In this document: one piece after another, positions 45,039 to 53,505 of the stretch | Layout of the letters: each line of letters starts with the position of its first letter | How positions within the stretch are numbered: position 1 is the first letter of the stretch | NCBI GenBank assembly: GCA_964432595.1 | Contig: CAYSOF010000001.1 | Span: forward strand, 372,001-436,000 | Direction: 5' to 3' | DNA length: 64,000 nucleotides | DNA from: DASYLJ01 sp964432595 | GTDB lineage: Bacteria; Desulfobacterota; Binatia; DP-6 | Notes under the pieces: model-generated | The model's input: the letters and a program-made list of their open reading frames with translations, nothing else | Told to the model about the DNA's origin: nothing | Databases searched by the model: none | Position numbers and translations under genes: made by a program

Positions 45039-46790
45039 ATGAGCACCGCCGATACCGGCCCCAGCCCGAGCAGGATATCCCGGCAGACGTGGAGGCACTT
45101 CGTCGCCGCGATCAGGAACCTGCTGACGAGCGAGGTCCGCGGCAGGGCGATCTTCCTGTGCGTGTCGCTGCTGCTCATCTTCCTCGCCATCAACGCGCTC
45201 AACGTCGTCAACAGCTACGTCGGCCGCGACTTCATGACGGCGATCGAGAGCAAGGACCAGCCGGCCTTCGCGCGCCAGGCCGTGCTCTACATCGTGGTCT
45301 TCATGGCCTCGACGGTCGCGGCGGTGCTGGCGAGCTTCACGCAGGACCTCCTCGGGCTGCTGTGGCGCGACTGGCTCACGCGGCGGGTCGTCGGCATCTA
45401 CCTGGCCAACCGCTCCTACGTCCGCCTCGAAGCGCCCGGCGGGCTGCCGAACCCCGATCAGCGCATCTCCGAGGACATCCGCACGTTCGTCACCATGACG
45501 CTGTCGGTGAGCCTGATGCTGCTGAACGGCTCGATCACCGTCGTCGCGTTCTCGGGCGTGCTGTGGTCGATCAGCCGGGTCCTGTTCCTGGTCGGCCTGC
45601 TCTACGCGGCCGTCGGCTCGGTGGTGACCATCCTCCTCGGACGCCGGCTGGTGCCGCTCAACTACGCGCAGGCCGATCGCGAAGCCGACTTCCGCGCGCA
45701 GCTCGTCCACGTCCGCGAGAACGCCGAGGCGATCGCGCTCCAGAACCGCGAGCCGCGCCTGCTCGAGCGCCTCATCGGTCAGGTCGGTGCGCTCATCGGG
45801 AACCAGCGGCGCATCATCGACGTCACGCGCAACGTCGGCTTCTTCACGACCGGCTACAACTACATGATCCAGATCATCCCGGCGCTGATCGTCGCGCCCA
45901 TGTTCATGCGCGGCGACGTCGAGTTCGGCGCGGTGACGCAGGCGGCGATGGCGTTCTCGACGCTCCTCGGCGCGTTCTCGCTGGTGGTGACGCAGTTCCA
46001 GACGATCTCGTCGTACGCGGCGGTCATGGCCCGCTTGAACGGGCTGGTCGACGCGCTCACGCCCGACGGCGCGGCCGGGGGCATCACGGTGGTCGAGGAC
46101 GGCGAGCGCCTGGCGTGGGAGCGTCTCACGCTGCGTGCGCCGCGCGACGGGCGCGTTCTCGTGAGCGACCTCACCGTCGATACGCCGCGCGGCATTCGCC
46201 TGCTCGTGCGCAGCGCGGACAACGCCACGCGCAGCGCGCTCGTGCACGCGACGGCCGACATCTTCCACAGCGGCGAGGGGCGCATCATCCGGCCGCCGCT
46301 GGGACACCTCGCGTTCCTGCCCGAGCGGCCCTACCTGCCGCCGGGCACGCTCCGCCAGGTCCTCGTCGGCGAGCTCGACGGGCGGACCGTCGGCGACGAA
46401 GAGCTGCTGCGCGTGATCGGACAGGTCCACGCCGAGCGCGTGGTGGAGCGCGCCGGCGGGCTCGATCGGGAGGAGGACTGGGACGAGGTGCTCTCGCTGC
46501 GCGAGCAGGAGCTCATCGCGGTCGCGCGGGTGATCGTGTCGCGGCCCACGTTCGTCATCCTCCACAACCCGGCGCGCACGCTCGACCACGAGCACATTCA
46601 GCTGGCGCTCAGGACGCTCTGCGAGTGCAGCGTCACCTGCATCACCTTCACCGGAGTCGACGAGGAGGACGACCACGTGGCGGCGCACGACGCGGTGCTG
46701 GATCTCGCGGCCGACGGCAGCTGGAGCTGGAAGCCGATTCGCGACGGCGTCGTGGTCGAGAGCGAAGTCCGCCAGGCGAGCGCGCCATGA
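45039..46790 (+). CDS. YddA/SbmA-like ABC exporter with degenerate ATPase domain
   Basis: The 583 residues have a six-helix membrane domain of the ABC_membrane_2/SbmA-BacA type (about 30-330; RDFMTAIESKDQPAFARQAV, then WRDWLTRRVVGIYLANRSYV) and a C-terminal ABC ATPase-shaped domain (350-583). The latter keeps FLPERPYLPPGTLRQVLVG and the W-x-x-VLS region. Its catalytic motifs are gone: Walker A reads VRSADNATRSA (390-400) with no GK[S/T]; the signature is LSLRE (485-489), not LSxGE; Walker B ends LHNPARTLD (508-516), where D-E are His-Asn; and the H-loop His is missing (TFTGVDEED). The frame is intact, so this is a maintained protein. It overlaps the GH94 gene by 4 bp. Possibly proton-driven like SbmA. 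Confidence 0.88.
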   Translation: MSTADTGPSPSRISRQTWRHFVAAIRNLLTSEVRGRAIFLCVSLLLIFLAINALNVVNSYVGRDFMTAIESKDQPAFARQAVLYIVVFMASTVAAVLASFTQDLLGLLWRDWLTRRVVGIYLANRSYVRLEAPGGLPNPDQRISEDIRTFVTMTLSVSLMLLNGSITVVAFSGVLWSISRVLFLVGLLYAAVGSVVTILLGRRLVPLNYAQADREADFRAQLVHVRENAEAIALQNREPRLLERLIGQVGALIGNQRRIIDVTRNVGFFTTGYNYMIQIIPALIVAPMFMRGDVEFGAVTQAAMAFSTLLGAFSLVVTQFQTISSYAAVMARLNGLVDALTPDGAAGGITVVEDGERLAWERLTLRAPRDGRVLVSDLTVDTPRGIRLLVRSADNATRSALVHATADIFHSGEGRIIRPPLGHLAFLPERPYLPPGTLRQVLVGELDGRTVGDEELLRVIGQVHAERVVERAGGLDREEDWDEVLSLREQELIAVARVIVSRPTFVILHNPARTLDHEHIQLALRTLCECSVTCITFTGVDEEDDHVAAHDAVLDLAADGSWSWKPIRDGVVVESEVRQASAP

Positions 46791-49700
46791 ACGGAGGGCC
46801 GGTGCGGCTGGAGAGCCCGTCGGGGCTCGTCGCGACGGTGAACCGGAACGGCTCGCTGCGACGTCTCGAGCATCGCGACGTCGTCGTGAACACGTTCCCC
46901 GGCACCGAGATGGAGGGCGGCCCGGCGAACCTCTATCTCCGGCGTCACGGCGACACCGTCGACTGGGTTCCGCTCCTCGGGCCCCGCAGCCCGGGACGGA
47001 TCCTGCTCGATGCGACGGGGCTGCGGGTGTGTGGCGAGTGGCACGACGTCCGCTTCGCCGTCGTGCTCGTCCTCGCGCAGTCGGCGCCGGCGTGGTTCTG
47101 GCACGTACGGCTCGAGAACGCGGGCACGACGCCCGTGCGCGTCGATCTCGTCCACGCGCAGGACGTGTCGCTGGCGCCCTACGGCGCCATCCGCATGAAC
47201 GAGTACTACGTGAGCCAGTACCTCGATCACGCGGGGCTGCGGCATGGCGAGCGGGGCGCGTCGGTCGCGGTGCGCCAGAACATGGCGGTCGGCGACCGCA
47301 ATCCCCTGGCGCTCGTCGGTGCGCTCGGCCGCGGCGTCGCGTGGGCGACCGACGCGCTCCAGCTCCACGGCTTCACCACCCGTGCCGGCGGCGCCCCGGC
47401 GGCGCTGGCGGGCGATCTTCCGAGTCGCCGCCTGCAGCACGAGCACGCGATGGCGGTGCTCCAGGACGAGGCGACGGTTCTCGCTGCGGGCGCCGTCAGC
47501 GAGCGCGGGTTCTTCGGCTGGCTCGAGCCGCATCATCCCGCGCCGACCGCCGACACCGACGCGGCGCTCGTCGACCGCGCGCTCGCGCTGCCCGAGGCCG
47601 CGCCGCCGGCGTGGCCCGCGCGCGCCGCCGGCGCCCCCGCCGTCGCGACGCTGTTCACGGCGCGACCGGTGATCGCCGGCGCCGACCTCGACGCCGCGGC
47701 GCTGCACCGGCTGCTGCCCGGCGAGCACCGGCACGTCGAGCGCGACGGCGACACGGTGCTGTCGTTCTTCACGGACGCGCATCGCCACGTCGTCCTCCCC
47801 GCGAAGGAGCGACGGGTGCTGCGGCCGCACGGCCACATCGTCCGCACCGGGTCGCGCCTCGCGCCCGACGAGGCGTCGCTCACGTCGACCGCGTGGATGA
47901 ACGGCGTGTTCCACTCGCTGGTCACGCAGGGGCACGTCAACATCAATCGCGTGACGTCGACGGTGCGCTCGTACCTCGGGCTCGAGAACGCCGGCGGTCT
48001 GCGCATCTTCGTCGAGCGCGACGACGGCTGGCACCGCCTGGGGATGCCGTCGGTGTTCGAGATGACGCCGTCGAGCTGCCGCTGGACCTACGCGCTGCCC
48101 GACGGCGTCGTCCGCATCGAGAGCGCGGCCGCGACGACGCGGCACGAGCTCACGCTCGGGATCGAGGTCCTGTCGGGCCCGGCGCGCCGCTTCCTGCTCT
48201 CGCAGCGCGTGGCGCTCGGCGGCGATGACGGCCTCGATCCGCGGCCGCCGCGCATCGAGCGCGACGGCGACGCCGTCGTGCTGCGCACCGACCCCGACAC
48301 CGACATGGGCCGGCGCTACCCGGCGGGCGTCGTCCGCATCGACGCCGGCACGGGCATGCTCGACCGCGTGGCCGGCGACGAGGCGCTGTTCGCCGACGGC
48401 GCGTCGCGCCGCGAGCCGTATCTGGTGCTCGTCACCACGGCCGCGACGTCCCTCGCGTTCCGCATCACCGCCACGTTGATTCCGGACGACGGGGCCGGCG
48501 ACACGGCCGCCGACGCCTTCTGGCGCGGCATGGCCGCCGACGTCGCGCTGCGGGCGCCGTCACCGGCCGGCGGGATGATCGAGATCCTGCCGTGGTTCGC
48601 GCACGACGCGCTCGTCCACTTCCTCGCGCCGCGCGGGCTCGAGCAGTACTCGGGCGGGGGCTGGGGCACGCGCGACGTCTGCCAGGGTCCCGTCGAGCTG
48701 CTGCTCGCGCTCGGCCGTTTCGCCGCGCTGCGCGAGCTGCTGCTGCTCGTCTTCGCCAACCAGAACCCCGACGGCGACTGGCCGCAGTGGTGGACGTTCT
48801 TCGCGCGCGACCGCGGCATCCGCGCGTCCGACGCGCACGGCGACATCGTCTTCTGGCCGCTGGTCGCCCTCGGGCAGTACCTGCTGGCGTCGGACGACGG
48901 CGGCATCCTCGACGCCGAGCTGCCGTACTTCCATCCCGACGGCGACGCGCGCGCCGAGCGCGGCACCGTCATGGCCCACGTCGAGCGCGCGCTGGGAGCG
49001 ATCGCGGCGCGCCAGATCCGGGACACGAACCTCGTCGCCTACGGGCACGGCGACTGGAACGACTCGCTGCAGCCGGTCGATCCGGTGATGCGCGAGCGGC
49101 TGTGCAGCAGCTGGACGGTGACGCTCCAGCATCAGACGGCGGCGACGCTCGCGGCAGCGCTGCGCCACGTCGGACGCGGCGCCCTCGCCGCCCCGCTCGA
49201 CGATCTCGCGGCGCGGACGCTCGCCGATTTCCAGCGGCTGCTCGTGATCGACGGCACCCTCGCCGGCTTCGCGTGGTTCCACGAGGGCGGGCGCGTGGAG
49301 CCGCTGCTCCATCCGAAGGACGAGCGCACGGGCATCCACTATCGGCTGCTGCCGATGATCCACGCGATCATCAACGACCTGCTCACGCCGGAGCAGGCGG
49401 CGCGGCACGTCGGCATGATGCGGGAGCATCTCCTCGGCGCGGATGGCGCGCGGCTCTTCGATCGGCCGCCGGCGTACCATGGCGGCATCCAGCGTGTTTT
49501 CCAGCGCGCCGAGACCAGCTCGTACTTCGGCCGCGAGATCGGGATCATGTACGTGCACGCACACCTCAGGTACGCCGAAGCGATGGCGCGTCACGGCGAC
49601 GCCGACGCGTTCTGGCTGGCGCTGCGGCAGGCGGTGCCGATCGGCCTGCGCGACGTCGTCCCGAGCGCGCGGCTGCGGCAGGCGAGCTGCTACTCGTCCA

Positions 49701-50119
49701 GCTCGGACGCCTGCGTCGCCGATCGCTACGAGGCGCAGGAGCGGTACGCGGACGTCCGCTCGGGAGCCATCGAGGTCGACGGCGGCTGGCGCGTCTACTC
49801 GAGCGGCGCCGGCATCGCCTGCCGATTGATCCATCAGCATCTGCTCGGCCTGCGTCGCGGTCGGTCGTCGACGGTGATCGATCCCGTCATGCCGCGCATC
49901 CTCGACGGTCTCGCGGTGGACGTGGATCTCGAGGGGCGGCTGCTGCGCGTCGAGTATCGCGTCGGCAGCCGCGGCGCGGGGCCGGTCGCGCTCACGCTGA
50001 ACGGACGGGCGGTGCCCTTCGAGCGCGAGGCGAATCCGTACCGGACGGGCGGCGCGGTGGTGTCGAGCGCCGCGCTGCGCGGCGCGCCCGGCGACGTGCT
50101 GCTCGTCGAGCTCGGGTGA
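46787..50119 (+). CDS. GH94-family glycoside phosphorylase-like enzyme (beta-1,2-oligoglucan type)
   Basis: Phosphorolysis of a beta-glucan to glucose 1-phosphate is the expected reaction. The 1110-residue length is close to that of 1,2-beta-oligoglucan phosphorylases and longer than cellobiose phosphorylase (about 800). The catalytic toroid (about 600-1000) holds GGGWGTRDVCQGPVELLLAL, the acid region YGHGDWNDSLQPVDP (DWND at 756-759), and the phosphate/substrate loop GWRVYSSGAGIACRLI. The N-terminal half is beta-sandwich. The ATG is inside the exporter stop (ATGA, 46787-46790), showing coupling. No signal peptide, so it acts in the cytosol, which would suit import by the neighbouring membrane protein. 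The bond specificity is inferred. Confidence 0.82.
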   Translation: MNGGPVRLESPSGLVATVNRNGSLRRLEHRDVVVNTFPGTEMEGGPANLYLRRHGDTVDWVPLLGPRSPGRILLDATGLRVCGEWHDVRFAVVLVLAQSAPAWFWHVRLENAGTTPVRVDLVHAQDVSLAPYGAIRMNEYYVSQYLDHAGLRHGERGASVAVRQNMAVGDRNPLALVGALGRGVAWATDALQLHGFTTRAGGAPAALAGDLPSRRLQHEHAMAVLQDEATVLAAGAVSERGFFGWLEPHHPAPTADTDAALVDRALALPEAAPPAWPARAAGAPAVATLFTARPVIAGADLDAAALHRLLPGEHRHVERDGDTVLSFFTDAHRHVVLPAKERRVLRPHGHIVRTGSRLAPDEASLTSTAWMNGVFHSLVTQGHVNINRVTSTVRSYLGLENAGGLRIFVERDDGWHRLGMPSVFEMTPSSCRWTYALPDGVVRIESAAATTRHELTLGIEVLSGPARRFLLSQRVALGGDDGLDPRPPRIERDGDAVVLRTDPDTDMGRRYPAGVVRIDAGTGMLDRVAGDEALFADGASRREPYLVLVTTAATSLAFRITATLIPDDGAGDTAADAFWRGMAADVALRAPSPAGGMIEILPWFAHDALVHFLAPRGLEQYSGGGWGTRDVCQGPVELLLALGRFAALRELLLLVFANQNPDGDWPQWWTFFARDRGIRASDAHGDIVFWPLVALGQYLLASDDGGILDAELPYFHPDGDARAERGTVMAHVERALGAIAARQIRDTNLVAYGHGDWNDSLQPVDPVMRERLCSSWTVTLQHQTAATLAAALRHVGRGALAAPLDDLAARTLADFQRLLVIDGTLAGFAWFHEGGRVEPLLHPKDERTGIHYRLLPMIHAIINDLLTPEQAARHVGMMREHLLGADGARLFDRPPAYHGGIQRVFQRAETSSYFGREIGIMYVHAHLRYAEAMARHGDADAFWLALRQAVPIGLRDVVPSARLRQASCYSSSSDACVADRYEAQERYADVRSGAIEVDGGWRVYSSGAGIACRLIHQHLLGLRRGRSSTVIDPVMPRILDGLAVDVDLEGRLLRVEYRVGSRGAGPVALTLNGRAVPFEREANPYRTGGAVVSSAALRGAPGDVLLVELG

Positions 50120-51277
50120 CTACCGCGATTTGAGGAACTTGAGGATCGCCAGGCGGTCCTGCTTCGACAGCGCCCGGTAGGCGCCGACGACCCCGGCGGC
50201 CTGTCCCCCGTGCGCGAGGATCGCATCCTCGATGGTCCGCGCGCGGCCGTCGTGCAGATACGGTGCGGTGGACTTCAGGACCCACAGCGGCGCGGTGCGG
50301 AACTCGCCGGCCTGCGCGTCGCCTTCCACCACGCCGTCTCCGGTGCCGACGTCGTGCAGCAGGAGGTCCGAGTAGAGGTCGACGAGCTTGCCGTCGATGG
50401 CGGCGTTCGCGCTCACCGTCGTGTAGCCGGCGTAGTGACAGAAGCCGCAGCCGATCGCGTCGAAGACGGCTTCGCCGGGTATCGCGACGCCATGCAGCCG
50501 CCGGGGCAGCGGCATCGGCGAGAGGAACCGCAGCAAGGTCGTCAGCTCGTCGAGGAACACGCCGGGGTCCTCGGGGTCGGGTACGGGATCGCATTGGGCG
50601 AGGAGGGCGGCGTCGCCGTTCGGCGCGCGCTCCGCGGGGAAGAGCGGGTTCGTGATGCCCATCTCGTTCACCATCGCTTCGGCGACGACGTCGACGAGGA
50701 GCGCGCCCGGCGCCTTCCAGCCGAAACGCCCGACGTGCTGCTGACCGTCCGACACGCTGATCACCATGTGCGGGCGGCCCGCCATCGCCGGATTCATGGC
50801 GCTCTGCACCGCCGCGCGATCCAGGATCTGCTGGTCGGGGATGGCTTCGACGAGACCGGCGCCCAGCGCCGACGACACGCTGCGGTGCACGACGAGGTTC
50901 GCCTGCGGCGGGATGATCTCTTCGCACCCGGGAACGACCGCCTTCTCCTGGAGGACGGGACCGCCGAGCGACGTCAGTGGATCGAACCCGCCGGCGCCGG
51001 TGCGACCGAAGCGCGCCACGGTGTCCTTGCTGGTGCCGCCGAGCGCCGGGCCGCGGTGACAGTGGTAGCACCGTGATCCGCCGTTGAAGGTCGGACCGAG
51101 CCCTTCGCCGGCGCCCACGTGCTCGCGGAAGGCGTTGAACCCCACCTTGTACGCGTCGATCTCCGCCTGGGTCAGGCCGGGCAGCGGCAGGCCGGGCTTC
51201 TGCGCGCGGACGGGGTCGGCCGCGTGGGCGGCCTGGGCGAGAGCGATGGCCAGCAGGACTATGCAGGCAAAGCGCAC
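50120..51277 (-). CDS. di-heme oxidoreductase (DUF1111-type c-type cytochrome)
   Basis: A periplasmic c-type cytochrome of 385 residues related to MauG/di-haem peroxidases and thiol oxidoreductases. A signal peptide (FACIVLLAIALAQAAHA) is followed by two haem-binding motifs: CYHCH at 70-74 and CGFCH in the second domain (DAIGCGFCHYAGYT). The family blocks AGEGLGPTFNGG and TAPLWVLKSTAPYLHDGRA are present. The GTG at 51277 precedes the signal directly; a TTG at 51316 is possible. Ends abutting the GH94 stop (convergent). The electron partner and substrate are unknown. Confidence 0.88.
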   Translation of the reverse strand: MRFACIVLLAIALAQAAHAADPVRAQKPGLPLPGLTQAEIDAYKVGFNAFREHVGAGEGLGPTFNGGSRCYHCHRGPALGGTSKDTVARFGRTGAGGFDPLTSLGGPVLQEKAVVPGCEEIIPPQANLVVHRSVSSALGAGLVEAIPDQQILDRAAVQSAMNPAMAGRPHMVISVSDGQQHVGRFGWKAPGALLVDVVAEAMVNEMGITNPLFPAERAPNGDAALLAQCDPVPDPEDPGVFLDELTTLLRFLSPMPLPRRLHGVAIPGEAVFDAIGCGFCHYAGYTTVSANAAIDGKLVDLYSDLLLHDVGTGDGVVEGDAQAGEFRTAPLWVLKSTAPYLHDGRARTIEDAILAHGGQAAGVVGAYRALSKQDRLAILKFLKSR

Positions 51278-51405
51278 GGCGGACTCGCTATACGATCGTC
51301 GTACGCCGCTGGTCAACTACAACCGCAGCTAGCGTGCTTCACAGCGCGCCGAGGCGTCGAACGGGTCGGTTTACACGGGACGCCGATTCGCGCTACCCGC
51401 CGCGC

Positions 51406-52848
51406 GTGGTGCGTTGCGCCGTCATCGGCGCCGGCATGGCCGGCATTCTCGCCGCGATCCGACTTCGCGAGGCGGGCTGCGACGCCGTCGTCTACGAGAA
51501 GGCGGATCGGCCCGGCGGCACGTGGCGGGACAACACGTATCCCGGTCTCTCGTGCGACGTACCGTCGCACTTCTACAGCTACTCGTTCGCACCCAATCCC
51601 GAGTGGACGCATCGCTTCTCGCCCGGGGCGGAGATCCTGGCGTACTTCGAGGACGTCGCGCGGCGGTTCGGGGTCGACCCGCTCGTCCGCTACGGCCGTG
51701 AGGTGACGCGGTGCGCGTTCGAGCGCGGCCGCTGGCGCATCGTCCTCTCGGACGGCACCACCGACGACGCCGACGTCGTCGTCGCCGCAACCGGCGTGCT
51801 GCACCACCCCGCGTTGCCGGACATCCCGGGCCTGGCGAGCTTCGCGGGGCCGACCTTTCACAGCGCGCGCTGGGATCACGGCGTGTCGATCGCGGCCAAG
51901 CGTGTCGGCGTCGTCGGCACCGGATCGAGCGCCATCCAGATCGTCGGCGCGATCGTCGACGAGGTCGCCGAGCTGCGGCTCTTCCAGCGCACCCCGCAGT
52001 GGGTCGCGCCCATGGACAACCCGCCGTACACCGACGAGGAGAAGGCGGCGTTCCGCTCCAGTCCCGCCGCGATGCGGGAGGTCCGCGAGGCGATCGGCCG
52101 CGCGCTCACCGACGGGTTCGCCAACGTGCTGTCGGACGCCTCGTCGCCCGTGCTGCAGGGCATTCACGACATCTGCGTCGCGCATCTCGAGAGCAGCGTG
52201 CGCGATCCCGTGCTGCGCGAGCGGCTGCGGCCGACCTACCGCGCCGCATGCAAGCGACTCGTCGTCTCCGACCGGTTCTACGAGGCCATCCAGCGGCCGC
52301 ACGCCACGCTCGTGACCGACGGCATCGCACGGGTCGAGCCGGGGGGCGTCCGCACGCGTGACGGCGCGCTGCACGCGCTCGACGTGCTCGTCCTCGCGAC
52401 GGGATTCCGCGTCGACAGCTTCGTGCGGCCGATGCTGGTGGCCGGCGCCCGCGGCGTGGTGCTCGACGACGCCTGGGCCGCGGGGCCGTTCGCGTACATG
52501 ACGATCGCCGTCCCGGGTTTCCCCAACTTCTACCTGCTGAACGGTCCCAACGGTCCGGTCGGCAACTTCTCGCTGATCGAGGTCGCCGAGCTGCAGATGG
52601 GCTACGTTCTGCAGATGATCGATCGGATGCGATCCACGGGACGCGCGATGAGTCCGTCGCCGGAAGCCGCGGCGCGCTTCGACGCCGAGCGCCGGGCGGC
52701 GGCCACGTCGACCATCTGGAGCACCGGCTGCAAGAGCTGGTACCTCGACGCGTCCGGGCTGCCGACGGCGTGGCCGTTCACCTTCGACCGCTTCCGCGAG
52801 GAGATGGCCCGGCCGCGGCTCGAGGACTGGATCGCGCACCGATGCTGA
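51406..52848 (+). CDS. flavin-containing (Baeyer-Villiger type) monooxygenase
   Basis: FAD- and NADPH-dependent monooxygenase of 480 residues. FAD site VIGAGMAG at the N-terminus; GGTWRDNTYPGLSCDVPSHF; the class fingerprint FxGxxxHxxxW[P/D] as FAGPTFHSARWD; NADPH site GVVGTGSSAIQ; and the ATGF motif LVLATGFRVD late. Probably converts ketones to esters, or oxidises heteroatoms. The start is GTG at 51406 or 51409, right before the FAD strand; a GTG at 51334 would add 24 unlike residues. The stop overlaps the next gene, a VOC protein, by 7 bp. Confidence 0.88.
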   Translation: MVRCAVIGAGMAGILAAIRLREAGCDAVVYEKADRPGGTWRDNTYPGLSCDVPSHFYSYSFAPNPEWTHRFSPGAEILAYFEDVARRFGVDPLVRYGREVTRCAFERGRWRIVLSDGTTDDADVVVAATGVLHHPALPDIPGLASFAGPTFHSARWDHGVSIAAKRVGVVGTGSSAIQIVGAIVDEVAELRLFQRTPQWVAPMDNPPYTDEEKAAFRSSPAAMREVREAIGRALTDGFANVLSDASSPVLQGIHDICVAHLESSVRDPVLRERLRPTYRAACKRLVVSDRFYEAIQRPHATLVTDGIARVEPGGVRTRDGALHALDVLVLATGFRVDSFVRPMLVAGARGVVLDDAWAAGPFAYMTIAVPGFPNFYLLNGPNGPVGNFSLIEVAELQMGYVLQMIDRMRSTGRAMSPSPEAAARFDAERRAAATSTIWSTGCKSWYLDASGLPTAWPFTFDRFREEMARPRLEDWIAHRC

Positions 52849-53276
52849 CCCGCTTCGACCACGTGACCGTCGTCGTGCACGAGCTCGATCCGGCGCGACG
52901 CTTCTTCGAGGTCCTCGGCTTCGTCGTCGACAAGTCCGTCGTCATCGCGGGCGAGCCGTTCGCGTCGTACATGGGCGTGGACGACATCGAGGCCGAGCAC
53001 CTGACGCTCGTTCTCGCCGGCGCGTCGCCGCGCGTCGAGCTGCAGCTGCTGCAGTACCGGCGTCCCGCGCTGCACGACGGCGGCGATCCGTCCGATCTGG
53101 CGCGGCCCGGCTTCAACCACGTCTGCTTCGCCGTGGACGACCTCGACGCGGAGGTCGCGCGTCTCCGCGCGGCGGGCGTGCGGCTGCGGAACGAGGTGAT
53201 GACGTTCCACGATCGCAAGCTCGTCTTCCTCGTGGGACCGGAGGGCGTCACGATCGAGCTGGCGCAATGGCTGTGA
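52842..53276 (+). CDS. VOC-superfamily (glyoxalase/dioxygenase fold) protein
   Basis: A 144-residue metal-binding lyase/dioxygenase-like protein: LTRFDHVTVVVHELDPARRF with an N-terminal His ligand, GFNHVCFAVDDLDAEVARLR, and VTIELAQWL with a C-terminal Glu ligand. Close to the lactoylglutathione-lyase/methylmalonyl-CoA-epimerase-like group. The ATG at 52842 lies inside the monooxygenase gene (7-bp overlap), so the pair is translationally coupled and probably acts on the same compound. Confidence 0.85.
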   Translation: MLTRFDHVTVVVHELDPARRFFEVLGFVVDKSVVIAGEPFASYMGVDDIEAEHLTLVLAGASPRVELQLLQYRRPALHDGGDPSDLARPGFNHVCFAVDDLDAEVARLRAAGVRLRNEVMTFHDRKLVFLVGPEGVTIELAQWL

Positions 53277-53289
53277 CGTGGGTGGCGTT

Positions 53290-53469
53290 CTAGCAGGGTG
53301 CTGAAAAAGGCGCCGTAGCGAGGCGGGCGAGCGCGGGGTGTTGCGTGGCGCCCGAGGAGCGAGCAGCGGAGTCATAGCAGCGCTACGTCGAGCAGCGCAG
53401 CGACGAGGCCGCCGCGCAGCGCCCCGTGATCGTCCGCCGCAGTAGGCGCCTTTTTCGGCACCCTGCTAG
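53290..53469. mobile_element. CTAG-flanked MITE with 25-bp inverted ends
   Basis: A 180-bp non-coding element. The ends 53290-53314 and 53445-53469 are inverted copies with one mismatch in 25. Each begins with CTAG, and the inner terminus reads CAGGGTGCTGAAAAAGG. CTAG at both ends fits a 4-bp target duplication of the YTAR kind made by IS5-group transposases. The interior is one long imperfect palindrome (GCGGGGTG... against ...CGCCCCGTG), so the transcript would fold back strongly. It encodes no transposase; an IS with the same ends elsewhere in the genome would mobilise it. It may also act as terminator for the upstream operon. Confidence 0.75.
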
Positions 53470-53505
53470 GCTTGCCGGCGCCGGTCACCTGGCGTAGCGG
53501 ACGGC

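Noticed and set aside
45089..50119. Very long plus-strand frame of more than 1600 codons spanning the exporter and GH94 genes in part in another phase
   Set aside because: Its first part is an Arg/Ala-rich shadow of the exporter gene; only the part from 46787 on is the GH94 protein, whose own start overlaps the exporter stop.
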